A stretch of 64,000 bases of DNA from Malachius bipustulatus. Taxonomy: Eukaryota > Arthropoda > Insecta > Coleoptera > Melyridae. Position numbers and translations under genes: made by a program. This document shows positions 10,658-21,375 of this stretch, one piece after another (the first letter of the stretch is position 1; every line of letters starts with the position of its first letter). Where the stretch lies: positions 4,278,001 through 4,342,000 of the forward strand of contig OU342634.1 of assembly GCA_910589415.1 (NCBI GenBank). Reading direction: 5' to 3'. Under the pieces are notes generated by a model. It made no database searches and had not been told where the DNA came from. It was given only the letters and a program-made list of their open reading frames with translations.

Positions 10658-10721
10658 CGGTTGACAAGCTCTTTTTCAATAAATTATACTCATATGACCT
10701 AGATTTTTATTTTTATTCGAT

Positions 10722-11938
10722 GAATTTGAGTATACTATGGCCAACCTATATGAGATAGTAATATGCCTTAAATTTATAGTATGAGTGAGAAAAACTTGTT
10801 ATATAGGCCGTAACTGTTGACTAAGGATCTGCAATAAATTACGGTATGTGAAGCCAACCCACCCACTAGGAAACCATTATAATTATTCTTGTAATTATAA
10901 TTATAAACTGATTCACAGATAATTCGAAAATGTTATACCGGGTGTTGCATCGGCAGATCGATTTATCTTTGCCGGTTCATTTTAGAGACATAATTCATTT
11001 GATGGCTGCCGGAGATTTCCCTGAAAGGGAGCAATCAATTTTTACACTTGCATGTTGGAGGAATGGTTTTTGTCAATAATTTCGGTGCATCAGATATAGG
11101 GCACTTCGAAAGATAAGGTAGGGAAACACTTGACCGCAAACAACAAATCCGACCTAAGAAATATTGGATAATATCAACTCTGCCATAGATTACTAGAAAA
11201 ATAATATATGTAGTGTGTAATACACTCAGCTGTATTAATAATAAATACAACAAAATGATTAATAATGAATACGCTTGAATAAAACTCAATATATTTCAAT
11301 ATTAGTTATGAATAAGGCTCACTATTAATAAATATACTAAGTGAGCTTTGCTTTTAATAAGCTTTACTTATATTTATTAATTTTTGGTATAGGTATACCA
11401 AAAATAAAAATGATAATAACAAACTTTTCTATAACAATAAACTAAAAAAATATCAGATCAGGCATCTGATGTAATATACATATTAAATTACTTATTATAA
11501 CAAACATTTTAACTTTAATAACCATATTTGAAACATAAAGCCTACCGTTTCCATTTATCAACGAGTTTACCCCGAGCAAATCCTGATGTGTTGTCTCTGG
11601 AATTTCTCTTTGCTATACAGGAGGTATATAATAAACATCTTTGTTTCGTTTGGGAATAATGATACTATCTCAGAAGCAAGGTAATTGAAGTGATCATTTG
11701 TTAAACGCTGAAAAATTATAACATTATTATTAGCATATAACATACTTCATTAGCATATTGTAAAAAGTACACTTGACTTACAAAAACGATTCTTTGTTCA
11801 AAAATATGTAACTAATTGAGTACAGAGGTATCCTTACGACAAAGAATTCAGCTCCCCTTCTATGTCATATAGACCTTGCAGGGCTCGTCCAAAAATGTCC
11901 TGATCTAGTAAATTTTTTTGACCAGGATATTATTCCGG
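10722..11938. other. Intergenic, AT-rich
   Basis: No convincing coding sequence. A short open minus-strand stretch near 11830-11890 (FGRALQGLYDIEGELNSLS then stop) may belong to the 3' part of the multi-exon gene at 11939-13921 in an alternative or decayed frame. Confidence 0.4.
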
Positions 11939-12279
11939 TCACAAATGCAGCTCGTTAGTACCGGGTCGTCTCTGAGCTGCTGCAGGATATTCATTGATTT
12001 GTGTTTGTGTAACTACATCAGTTTGCAAATTATCACTGTATGGTTCATTTCTGAAAAATTCAGACATTAAGTTATACATACACACAAATGAAGTAAAATA
12101 AAAAAGAAATGACGTGCCATTGGTAGATTATTAATTTCAACAATGTTTGATTAACGATTAGTAAGAAAATATACTTACATGATATTTATAGATACTTCTT
12201 GGTCATTTATTTGGGCATTTTCGGAAATCAGAATGACGCCAGAATTTTCAGAATCTGCGTTATGATGATGTTGAATCAG
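11939..12279 (-). CDS. Last two exons of a possible multi-exon gene
   Basis: Exon 12279-12179 follows a CTATAG acceptor and ends at the donor GTAAGTAT; exon 12050-11939 follows a TTTTTCAG acceptor and ends in TGA (11941-11939). The split codon ATC-AT|A joins in phase, giving NDQEVSINI across to NEPYSDNLQTDVVTQTQINE. Spliced, the two exons are open throughout. I recognise no domain. Splice sites, phase match and open frames support real exons of a host gene or an intron-bearing transposon gene; the family is unknown. Confidence 0.4.
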
Positions 12280-13121
12280 CTATAGTATCACACATGCTGA
12301 TGCTGGATGCAGTGACAGTATTACAATTATTGTTATTTCGAATCTTGAGTTTAAATTATCCATTATAATATATCATATACTTAATTTTATTCCAATATCA
12401 ATCAATCATTTAAATAATGCATATCTAGAAATTTTTTCAAAACACATACAGCATCATTGAGTTGGAAAGGGTTAAAATCATTAATAAATTTCTGAAAGAT
12501 TATAAATTACGTTTGCGCAACAGGCTCTAATAGTGAACTCTAAAAAAAGGGACACCCTGGATAGATACAGCATGTAGCAGATATAAACATACAGTATAAT
12601 AGTATGAGTATGCATACCAAAGTATATCCTATGGGCTGCCCAAGTGCAGGGTAGGTATTGAACTATTCATGGATTGAAACTGATTCACAATTATATTTCT
12701 TCAATCTAGCTCTACGTGTTTTTTCCAAAGTTCGAAAACTAGTGCATGTTTGACGATTGTAAATCAACCAGTTGAGGCAATCTTGTGTTTCTTCATCCGT
12801 AAATTGTTCTCAAAAATGTATGAGTATCGAGTAGTATACTACATAAACCTGTGCCGGGATAGATGAAAGAGACAAAAAATTCTCGATTTGAATTTGAATT
12901 TTTTGGAATTCGGCTTTGCTTGGTGAAAGACTATATTTTATGTATAATCTCTGACATCTCTAACATGATTTTAGTTTTTAAAAGTCAAGTATTAGCAAAT
13001 ATGACGAAAAGTTATTTAAAAAAGTTTTTTATAACGAACATGTGGGCCTCTCAAATTTCAGAATCATCGGCCAACGACACCGAAAATGCTATTTTTACTT
13101 GCAAACTTGACTCTGATTCTA

Positions 13122-13395
13122 GCTGAAAAAGGTTCTTTTGAAAGCAGATAGGTGTGTTGTACCTTTTATTGCAACAGGAGTTTGGGTTCTTCGAGAACGA
13201 TTTCGAGGCTCTATTACATTCAAGTGTACATACTTCCGCCTCAGATTCGTATATTTATCCCACTGCTTCCCTTGGGCAGTAACAGGTTTTCCTTCAGAAT
13301 CCGTGTATGCAGGAATATGGGATGTCTTCGGGGATTCACAGTCAAAAATTTCGCATATTCCACTCGATAAAGGTATAAATCTGTCTTTTGTAATT
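13122..13395 (-). CDS. Internal coding block of the possible multi-exon gene
   Basis: An open block from a TTTTTAG acceptor at 13395 reads through about 80 codons (for example ESPKTSHIPAYTDSEGKP and GKQWDKYTNLRRKYVHLN). It either stops at TAG near 13124 or uses the donor AAAAG|GTACAAC at 13163 and the acceptor TTTTTCAG at 13123, which would leave a 40-nt intron, unusually short. The acceptor phase does not match the exon at 13697-13921, so an intermediate exon or an error is possible. Confidence 0.35.
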
Positions 13396-13696
13396 CTAAA
13401 AAGTATTAATCATTTTGAAATTCCAAACATTACAAACACAGTACTTTTACATTTTTACTTTATCTCGCTTCTGGATTATTTTCTAGCTCTTTGTCTATAA
13501 TTAACTTTACCAAAACATTTAAATAACCAACGAAATACTTCATTCAAGATTTCAGTCCCTTATTTAAACTTATTACTATTTCAGATGCATTAATTATTTT
13601 TATCCTAATTTTTCGCCTCCTGGTATATGAAATACCTGTATAGTAATTATTATTCTACAATAAATGTTCCTGTTGAGAATATTTTCTATGACTTAC

Positions 13697-13921
13697 CTTG
13701 ATATCTGAACTTGAACCGTTCCTCTGATCTGAATATGTAGGTGTTTTCAGCCCATCAAGTTCCGTAATTGTTATATCAGGAGTATCCGCTGATGGTGTAG
13801 GTGTATTGCAAACAGAAATAATCTCACTTGAAGTTGTGGAATTACTTGAGCTAAATATCTGTTCAGATACAATTACTCTGTCTATTATTTGAATGGTATC
13901 ATCTGTGACTACTCTAGCGGA
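13697..13921 (-). CDS. 75-codon exon of the possible multi-exon gene
   Basis: The exon lies between a TTTTAG acceptor and the donor AAG|GTAAGTC. Only one of three frames is open and it is open from end to end: serine- and threonine-rich, including SSSNSTTSSEIISVCNTPTP and DITITELDGLKTPTYSDQ, suggesting an intrinsically disordered segment. It has no start codon and so is easily missed by ORF searches. Function unknown. Confidence 0.45.
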
Positions 13922-14035
13922 CTAAAATAAAAGAAATGAATAAAATTAAGAAACTGCGTGAATAAAAAATTGAAAGTCCAAACGCCTATTATTAGGCGTT
14001 GGTACTATTATAATATATATTTATATAATATCCGA

Positions 14036-14695
14036 TACAGGGTGTTGAGAAAAAAAGTTTGAATATTTGTTTGAATATAATTTAGACTAAAATAAGTTAC
14101 ATAAATAGTTTGTATAAACATTTACTAAATAAATAAATAACCAAAAAATATAATTAACGCAAATTTACAGCTTCGGAGATTTTTTTTTCATTTTGTGTAC
14201 AAACCAATTAGGTACTCATTATTTTTTTATTCTCCTTACAAACTAAACGATAGAAGCTTATAAACAAAACCAAAAGATTGTATTAGGTGTTAAAACAGGA
14301 AACAGGTTACAAAGTAATGAAAGAAAAAATTTTCACAAGATTGTTCTGTTCTGTTTTGGTTTTCCATTTATTTATTTGCAAAACCTCTTTATGAATCAAG
14401 CTAACTAAAAAGCCGTTTATAAGAAAAGTGCAAATTTTTGCAATAATTAAAAAAATCAAAACAAAACATAACAATTCTTTTAATACTTTATCGCATTTTT
14501 AACACCTAATATAATCTTTCGGTTTTGTTTATAAGTTTCTATCGTTTGTTTGCACACAATAAAAAAATATGCGTATTGGTTGGTAATCAAAATGGAAAAA
14601 AAGAATCCGCCATAATATCTCCGAAACCATATTTATTACATTTTTTTGAATTATTTTGATCCGTACCTCATAAAAATATTCAAACTTTTTTTTAC
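14036..14695. repeat. Diverged foldback MITE
   Basis: The left end CAGGGTGTTGAGAAAAAAAG and the sequence around 14230-14300 (ACGATAGAAGCTTATAAACA) recur inverted at 14510-14690. The arms are imperfect inverted copies of about 300 bp, with the characteristic ACAGGGTG terminus seen on other foldbacks in the window. No coding capacity. Confidence 0.7.
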
Positions 14696-14812
14696 AAAAA
14701 GTGCAAATTGAAACTGTTTTCAGCTAACCATCAGGGTATCTCTACATCACATTGGATAATTTTTATTGAACCTTCCTTTATGTTAAATTTTTAACTTGTG
14801 GTTTATTTTACT

Positions 14813-15214
14813 CTTACAAAAAAATCAATATTTTTTTCAAAAATTAAAATTTTAAATACCTATTATAAACAACATTTTTACGATCAATTTTATTGTATCA
14901 TTTTTTTTTATATTTTTAGGTTTTTTACATGTTTATACAAATAAGTGATCAATCGTCTTAATAAAGTTGAAAAGTCCAAAATAAACCTACAACATGACAA
15001 TCTTCACAAAATTTTAAAACTACTGTCCAACACGTAACTAAAATCTTCGATCTAAATATTCTTCTACACTATACAAGCTCTTACAAAAAAATCAATATTT
15101 TTTTCAAAAATTAAAATTTTAAATACCTATTATAAACAACATTTTTACGATCAATTTTATTGTATCATTTTTTTTTATATTTTTAGGTTTTTTACATGTT
15201 TATACAAATAAGTG
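14813..15214. repeat. Direct duplication flanking a LINE 3' end copy
   Basis: A segment of about 130 bp beginning CTTACAAAAAAATCAATATT occurs at 14813-14946 and again at 15084-15214. Between them (14950-15080) lies a segment identical over about 125 bp to 17134-17258, which is the end of a LINE ORF2 and its 3' region. A LINE-end insertion with a long target duplication is one explanation. Confidence 0.75.
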
Positions 15215-16539
15215 AACAAGGGACCAATTGGCCCCGAAATAAGAATCCTGAAAAAAATGATTTTTTAACCAACAACCTAAATCCCATAATAACCGTCATG
15301 AAAGTTAAAAATTCAACAAATACCTATTTCCAACACTTGGTACAGCTTTCTACTTCGTTATTTTTACATAATTTTACTTTTATGATTTCTACACTTTTAT
15401 CAAAAAGAGTAATTTTTTGTCGAAAACACAGTTTCTATCATAATTTAAAAATTACTGCGCGTATACCTATTCACTCACATTTATGAGAAATTCTCGCCAT
15501 TTGTTTCGCAACTTGGATCTCAAGCCCACCTGCAAAAGCTGCATGAAATCTTCCGTTAAATGAGTAAACGCGTCCTCATCTACTAAATTTGCTACAGCAC
15601 ACCATAACCCAGTAGTTATGCATCAGATGTTATTTACATTTTCAGACTATTATACCCTACACCTGAGTAACAGAAGCCAGGTATTTAATGAAATTTATGA
15701 AAGCTTGAAAGCAGTATTATTGATAGCTGAGAAGCAAGATAGCGTCTACCTATTAAATAATTAATGACAGTCCAGTAAAACTAGAGACAAATTCGATCGA
15801 TTAATTGAATCCAAGCGGGCAAAACGGAGTTCTGCGTGCGGGTGTTTGGAATGGTCCAAGGTGAGTCTAAATCTAAAAATGCGACCTCCTATAATACCCC
15901 TTGCGAAAAAGCCGCCATGTTAGTTTTAAGGGTTGAATTGGTTTTTTGCATTTGACGACGTTAATTAATTTTATATCGAAAAAAAGTGTAATAACTTACC
16001 TACTTTACCGAGAAAAAATTCTCTACTGTTAAGATGAAAAATATAGAGAGGAACTATGTATGTATGACAAACAAGATCGGATGTAAAAGATTTATTACGC
16101 ACCAGAGTTTTGGTTGTCACTTACGGTTTACCTTTTTTAAAAAGGGGAATCAGGCCGTAAGGATGGGAGTTGATGTTTGACAACCGAGTCTACTCGCAAT
16201 CATAACAATTAGATGCGGGAATTGTGAATGTTTATTAAAACAGATAAACAAAATAATTACAGCTTATGGTGTTATAGCTTAAGAAATTATTGTAGACTGC
16301 CCGACGCAATGAAAAGGGGTTCTATTTAATACATTGCCACAGGTTCATTGCATCTTAAGCATTATGCTTACTTAACATATTCACGGCAGGGAATAACAAG
16401 ATATGACTAGCTTATGTCATCACTATTACATACAAGCCAAGGTAGCTATGATGACTACTCCCGGCTAAGATGGGAATTCAGGGGTGAAAGTTGAAAAATT
16501 ATTTCTTAAATTGTCCTGAATTCACATTTACATCTGTCG
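15215..16539. other. No recognisable gene
   Basis: AT-rich, no long frame, no clear repeat structure seen. A hexameric GTAGGTA-type motif common elsewhere in the window also occurs here. Confidence 0.4.
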
Positions 16540-16790
16540 TGACTTTACTTGATCCTGTTCTTCTTGACCAGGCGATTCGAAGGACCACCCTGATGACTTT
16601 CAGGAAATGACGAGACGTGTGTAATGGTTCGTTTTTATATGGCTTTATTCGAACAAGAAACTTCTAAACTCTTGTAGGTACATCAAAATCTAAATCTTCA
16701 TTAATTATTATTTGTCGTTACTATGGATCCTTAAAAAATACTTGTCGCTTAATTTCTGTTATTTCGAGTCTCAACATGCTCCCCACGTTG
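16540..16790 (-). mobile_element. BEL/Pao 3' LTR with polypurine tract
   Basis: On the minus strand the polypurine tract CAACGTGGGGAGCA is followed by TGTTGAGACTCGAAATAAC, a typical BEL/Pao LTR start (first base at 16776). The LTR runs down through an AATAAA at about 16645; its far end is not certain because the partner LTR is absent. It follows the integrase C-terminus (16944-17058) in the expected order. Confidence 0.6.
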
Positions 16791-16943
16791 AAAAACCAAG
16801 TTTTTTCAAAGCAAAATTTTATCAAGCGACATGTATCGAGTTAACAAAATAAATTCATAGAAATATTAACATGTATAACGCTCAACTTAACAATTCTAAA
16901 GAATGTTCTGAATATTTACAAATAACTATAACTCAACCCAAAT

Positions 16944-17058
16944 TTAACAATCATCACTCAGTGGCAGCAGACAAATTTTTGTTAACGACCTCTTTAAAAC
17001 TGCTCCACTGGATAGACGAACAGAAACAACTCGTAGTATGCTGTCAGCTCCGTGGTGT
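16944..17058 (-). pseudogene. BEL/Pao integrase C-terminus
   Basis: The frame reads GADSILRVVSVRLSSGAVLK then RSLTKICLLPLSDDC and stop, which matches the C-terminal end of BEL/Pao Pol proteins (conserved RVV.V..SG...KR...KICLLP). It ends about 170 bp before the LTR. It is cut off from the integrase core by a LINE fragment, and part of the core between the two is missing. Confidence 0.7.
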
Positions 17059-17061
17059 AGT

Positions 17062-17345
17062 TAATAATAATAATAATAATAATAATAAACTTTATTTTCC
17101 ATATTATGACAAACATCAGGTTTGTATAGGAATCGTCTTAATAAAGTTGAAAAGTCCAAAATAAACCTACAACATGACAATCTTCACAAAATTTTAAAAC
17201 TACTGTCCAACACGTAACTAAAATCTTCGATCTAAATATTCTTCTACACTATACAAGCAGAGATCACTCAGGAAACATCTCAGTGCCTTTCTAAATACTA
17301 CAAAGCTCTCACATTCTTTCAGATATTGTGGCAAATTATTATATA
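17062..17345 (-). mobile_element. LINE ORF2 C-terminus and 3' tail inserted in the Pao integrase
   Basis: The minus strand reads YNNLPQYLKECESFVVFRKA then LYSVEEYLDRRF and stop, a C-terminal end typical of Jockey/I/CR1-type LINE reverse transcriptases. It is followed by a 3' untranslated region with AATAAA and a terminal TTA-type microsatellite (17062-17090). It is 5'-truncated, as LINE insertions usually are. The 3' part is duplicated at 14950-15080. Confidence 0.75.
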
Positions 17346-17359
17346 ATTTTATATACTCC

Positions 17360-17758
17360 AACAAAGTTCAGTCCATTGTCCGAGTAGATGTTTTTTGGTC
17401 TACCTCTCCGAGAAGAAAACCTTTTAAGAGCGTTTAGAAAGCTATTCGTTGTTAAATCTGTCACTAATCCAATATGTACTGCTCGTGTTGAAAACCAAAT
17501 AAAAATGCAAATATATGTTTTGACTACTTTGCTTCTACGAAGGGTACCTTCTTTAACTCAAATTGGACCAGCATAATCTACTCCGCAATTTGTGAAAGGT
17601 CTACTGGGGTTGACCCTATCATGTGGCAATGAGCCCATCAAAAACTTATCTGGTTTTGGATTTGCACGAAAACACCTAACACACGTTTTTAGTACTCTCT
17701 TGACTGCATTTTTTCCATTAATCGGCCAAAAATTTAGTCTTATTATTGTTTTCCTCCC
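17360..17758 (-). pseudogene. BEL/Pao integrase zinc domain and core (fragment)
   Basis: Directly downstream of the viral NS3 sequence the minus strand switches to FWPINGKNAVKRVLKTCVRC, FRANPKPDKFLMGSLPHDRV and TNCGVDYAGPI: the cysteine pair of the HHCC zinc domain and the first Asp of the BEL/Pao integrase core. RAVHIGLVTDLTTNSFLNAL and YSDNGLNFVG (second Asp) follow after one in-frame stop. The histidine half of the zinc domain and everything upstream in Pao Pol is replaced by viral sequence at about 17758. Confidence 0.8.
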
Positions 17759-18609
17759 CTATAACATAAACGGGAGCTCCACCATTCCAGGTTCAATTTG
17801 TCCGACGTTAATCGCAAAAAAACTCTCCCCGTTGAGTCCGAACACTTGTTCGGTTTGTCCTGTGACTTCCCTGCCGGTGTTACCATCTTTGGCCATCGTG
17901 GCATAAAAGGTTTCCCCTTCCATTCCTGTAACTATTTGGCTACTCGCTTTGTAAGTTACCACATCATGGTACTTGTCTCTATCGACAGCGTTCAAAGTGT
18001 TTCCCTCAAATTCTATCTGTTCCCCGTTGGTAACATGATACTGGGTATATATGACTCCCTTGTATCTGAATCCCCACCCAACATGGGTTTCAAAAATGAT
18101 CCACTTCTTTCTAAATTCTATCATGTGAATATCCCCTGGTATCACGGTTACCTCCTCTTGTTCCATTTTCTCATCAGTTCTAAGATAGAAGAAACCGAAT
18201 TGAATCACCACTATGGGCCAAACTCTCAGCCAAGCTGATACTGTCATAACCAGTATCCCAAGGGCTATGTCATTATTTAGCCCCGTTGCTATGGCCCCAA
18301 TAAGTTCTCCACCAGAATCGATTCTCAACTGTTTAGTTATGTGGTCCCCCAGTCTCGGTAGGGTTATCTTCCTCCTGGTATTCATGGTTCCCCGGTATGC
18401 CTTCGCTACTATTTTTTGGTTGTTAACGAAGCTAACAGTCATGAGGTCTACTCCGCAGATTGTAGCGGCAAGTTGCCCTATCAGGATCATTGCGTATGAT
18501 GCTCCCAGGACAGTTATCGTCAGAGTCACTTCCTGGAGGCTCGCTGATTTCCCTCGGTATCTCCTCGCGAGGTCCAACACCCCAAAAGCGAGGACGATCT
18601 AATATTGGT
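17759..18609 (-). pseudogene. Endogenous flavivirus-like NS2A end, NS2B and NS3 protease start
   Basis: Integrated copy of viral polyprotein sequence. The first part has several hydrophobic segments (LTITVLGASYAMILIGQ, LGILVMTVSAWLRVW), consistent with NS2A/NS2B membrane proteins. The last 120 residues look like the start of the NS3 serine protease: TQYHVTNG holds the catalytic His and HDVVTY the expected Asp region, and VGQIEPG the strand before the serine loop. The frame ends at a TAG exactly where BEL/Pao integrase sequence begins, so the catalytic Ser and the helicase are absent. It overlaps the upstream viral block through a one-base frameshift near 18585-18605. The sequence is visibly more GC-rich than its surroundings. 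Confidence 0.7.
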
Positions 18610-19230
18610 GGTTTCTAATATTCCCAACCCTATTCCGCCCTGGTGGTGCACTAAAAAATAGCACACAACGTAATCAAATAATCTTCTGCTCTCCATAACT
18701 GTCATTATTATTATCCAATATATTACAATGAGCCCGATTTGAGGGATCAAGTTTAGATCTCTCGGTCTTAGGGGTATTTCAGTTACCATCAGGCTTCCCA
18801 AACCCATCAGTATAGATAACAATCCAAGTCTCATGTCCCCTTTCCTCACAGACAGTAGGGCTCCCACTGCTAACATTGGGAAGAAGTTGTTAACCGCCAG
18901 CCATTGCCCGGTAGTCATAGGAACCTCCTCCATCAGGTAGCCTGTTAGATCCTCTCTTCCTTTGGAAGATGACGTCCAGGGCTTCTTCCTCCATAGCCTT
19001 ACAACCACGCCGTTCATTGTTATTTTGTATGGGAAAATCCCACATAGTGAGTCATCAACCATAGCCATTTGTTCAATCTCTTTGTAGTTGCTATGGTAAT
19101 TATCATAGCTGATTCGATAAACGCCTGGCCCGGGATGGTCTTTAAGGAAACACGTCACGTTGTCGTCCCCTATATGGAATTCGTCATACTCCGTTGTTTC
19201 CAAAGGATTGCGAATGTAACAGGCTGGATT
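18526..19230 (-). pseudogene. Endogenous flavivirus-like NS1 remnant and NS2A
   Basis: The frame opens after the E block in a different phase. About 80 residues with three cysteines (NVTCFLKDHPGPGVY, DDSLCGIFPYKI) could be the end of NS1; a complete flavivirus NS1 is about 350 residues, so most of it is missing or unrecognisable. Then follow hydrophobic helices (NNFFPMLAVGALLSV, LIPQIGLIVIYWIIIM) like NS2A. The listed frame starts at a TTG (19203) but is open a little further upstream to about 19230. At its 3' end the natural hydrophobic sequence continues in the next frame from about 18605, marking a single indel. Confidence 0.6.
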
Positions 19231-21353
19231 AACAGGTTGTTCTTCTCATCTTATCCAAAATAACCCCGTATTTCTTCTCTTCCACATTTACTCCTACTAC
19301 AAGTAGTAGCCCGAATGAAGAGAGTATCAATCCTGTCCTTCCTCCAAACTGTAGCCCAATGTAGAACAATCCTGCAGCCAAGCAATATGTTGTTATGTGT
19401 GATCCGATATCCAAAAGCTGGTGGGTTGTGTCCGTAAAAAATTTTCCCGCTGTTTTTAATATTGTTCCAATTCCCTGCAGTACTGTGTCTTTCCCGCCCC
19501 CATGAAGGATGTGTCCTAGTACATTCTTAAGGTTGTTCATACTCGAGTTCCACAGGGCTTCCATTTTAGTGCCTGGAATAGCTATATCCTTGGAGTCCCC
19601 AGCCATATAAACCTTGTGCAGTCCTGGTTGGGAAATTGCCCTGATCATGCTGGCATTGCCAATGACTGTTGTCAAAGGTGTTCCCAGTTCAAACAAGCAC
19701 GTTGTCTCTTCCTCCTCTTCGTGTATCTGGATGTCGGCCAAGCATTCCACTGGCTGATCAATTGCCACAACCAAGTAGGGATATCGAAAGTGTAATCCAG
19801 TCATTTTACTATTGGTACATTTGGGGTACTCCTTCTCCACTATTTCAGCTTTAGTCAACTTGACACGGCAATTAATGCCGCCTGCCACATGAACTTTTCC
19901 TGATTTTTCAATCAGTCTAGGGTAATCCTTGAGGATTTCAAGGATCCCCCTAGCTGGTTCACGATCAAGGCTAACATCATACCTGTCACTTCTGAGCGTT
20001 CCGAACTGTATCACCTTTCTCAGGTTCTGCCAATCGCCGTTGTTTTTGCGCCAAGGTATGCTTAGTTCCTGAACTACCTGTTCTGGCACTAAGTACATGT
20101 CGTGTTTGTAATTGATTATTCTTTTAACTTTTAGGTCATTCAGTCTAGACATGGTACATTCGTACCCTATCTTTCCACCGTGTTCGATGTCTTGGCTCTC
20201 GACCTTGATGCTATCACCCATATTGAAGGTGACGTTCTTGCTACCATAGTACATGGAAACCTTGACCTGCATATCCTCGTTATTAATAACGTAAACGTTC
20301 ATGGTCTCCATATCGTGAACTTCCACGCAAGTGCATACACTCCCCCTGGCAAACAGTCCGCAGCCATTACCCCAACCTCTATCAGGATTGCCTCTATGGC
20401 AAACGTGTTGTGAGGAAGGGGCAAACATGCACTCAGCTTCACCCATGGATGGGCAAAGATCGTGGCTCTGGATTCTAACCTTTCCTATGTGTCCGAGTAT
20501 TTCCTTTTCTTGCACTTTCTGATTTATGGTTAGTTCAGTCAGTCCTATCATCACGTCTTTACCCACTTTATTGTGTATTACTTTGCAGCGAGCAGTTTCG
20601 AGGTGGAGATCAATCCAACCTCCACTACCCCCTTGTAGCACTTCGGTAGGATAAACTTCATGACAGCCGAGCACACAACCCAGCCAACCAACTACCATAA
20701 GCATGGCTCCCAAATATTGTTTCCTTTTTATCAGGTAGAACATTATGGCAATCCCTGTTATTGTTTCCAGAGGGTTGCCTCTCATCTTGTCTATCCCATG
20801 CCTAAGCTGTTTCCATTTCCTTGCTAGGAATTTCCACCAGCCTTGGTCAATGGCGGCGTGGTACTGGGTGTAAATCTCTTCCACTCCCCCCTCAAAGGTG
20901 TTTGCGGCAATCGACACTTTTAGTTCCTTTATTGTCTTGTCCGTTGTAACACAAGCCCTGTCGCCTATTACCAGACGAGAGGGTTGCAGGTGTTCGCACT
21001 TAATTATCATTTCGTCTCCCCCATGGGCATATGCCCCTAGGTTGACTATAGTATAATTACCTTTGCCATCAGTTCCTGCTTTCCCTTGCTTTGTTGTCAA
21101 GTTATACCCGTTCCAGTCGCAAGAGGTTGTCTGATCTTCCTCTATCTTCCATAACAATGTTTGTCCGTTTATTTTATGGGCCAGCACTAGTATAACAATT
21201 ATTTGTAACCAATTGTTACTTGCGGCTTTTCTTTGGTTTCTCATAGCCTTCCTTATTACCTTACTAAGGTAGGTCAAAATACCGGCTATTAGAAACATAA
21301 ATCTTCGTGCTCCATTGTCAGTCACGGTCTTCATTTTCATGACCTTCTTAGTT
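19229..21353 (-). pseudogene. Endogenous flavivirus-like capsid, prM and envelope region
   Basis: A 700-codon frame without interruption. The first 60-70 residues are basic and contain the hydrophobic helix FMFLIAGILTYLSKV and the membrane anchor WLQIIVILVLAH, as in a capsid. Next comes a prM-like region with cysteines and two C-terminal membrane helices. The envelope block is identified by GNPDRGWGNGCGLFARGS, the conserved class II fusion loop, and ends in two membrane helices (TTYCLAAGLFYIGLQFG, GLILSSFGLLLVVGV) and a short NS1-like start. The stop comes right after this start. Long intactness suggests a recent integration. No viral untranslated region is visible upstream: NS5 sequence ends only about 40 bp away. 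Confidence 0.85.
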
Positions 21354-21375
21354 ACAGCTAAGAGGCCGTTCTTTT

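Larger units (their letters stand above)
9969..10721. repeat. 753-bp near-perfect palindrome with hammerhead-like cores
   Basis: The left arm (from ATCGAATAAAAATAAAAATC) and the right arm are inverted copies over about 365 bp each, with only a few mismatches, meeting at a GC-rich centre near 10340. Each arm holds the same 70-codon frame (10063-10275 plus, 10415-10627 minus) and the motif CTGATGA...CGAAAC. Such ribozyme-bearing repeats are known from Penelope-like retroelements and related retrozymes. The high arm identity implies a recent origin or gene conversion. Confidence 0.85.

Noticed and set aside
13138..13500. Plus-strand 120-codon ORF
   Set aside because: Lies opposite the minus-strand exon at 13163-13395, which has splice signals; the plus frame shows no motif.
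17798..18602. Plus-strand ORFs of 129-146 codons opposite the viral insert
   Set aside because: Shadows of the long minus-strand viral frames, without motifs of their own.
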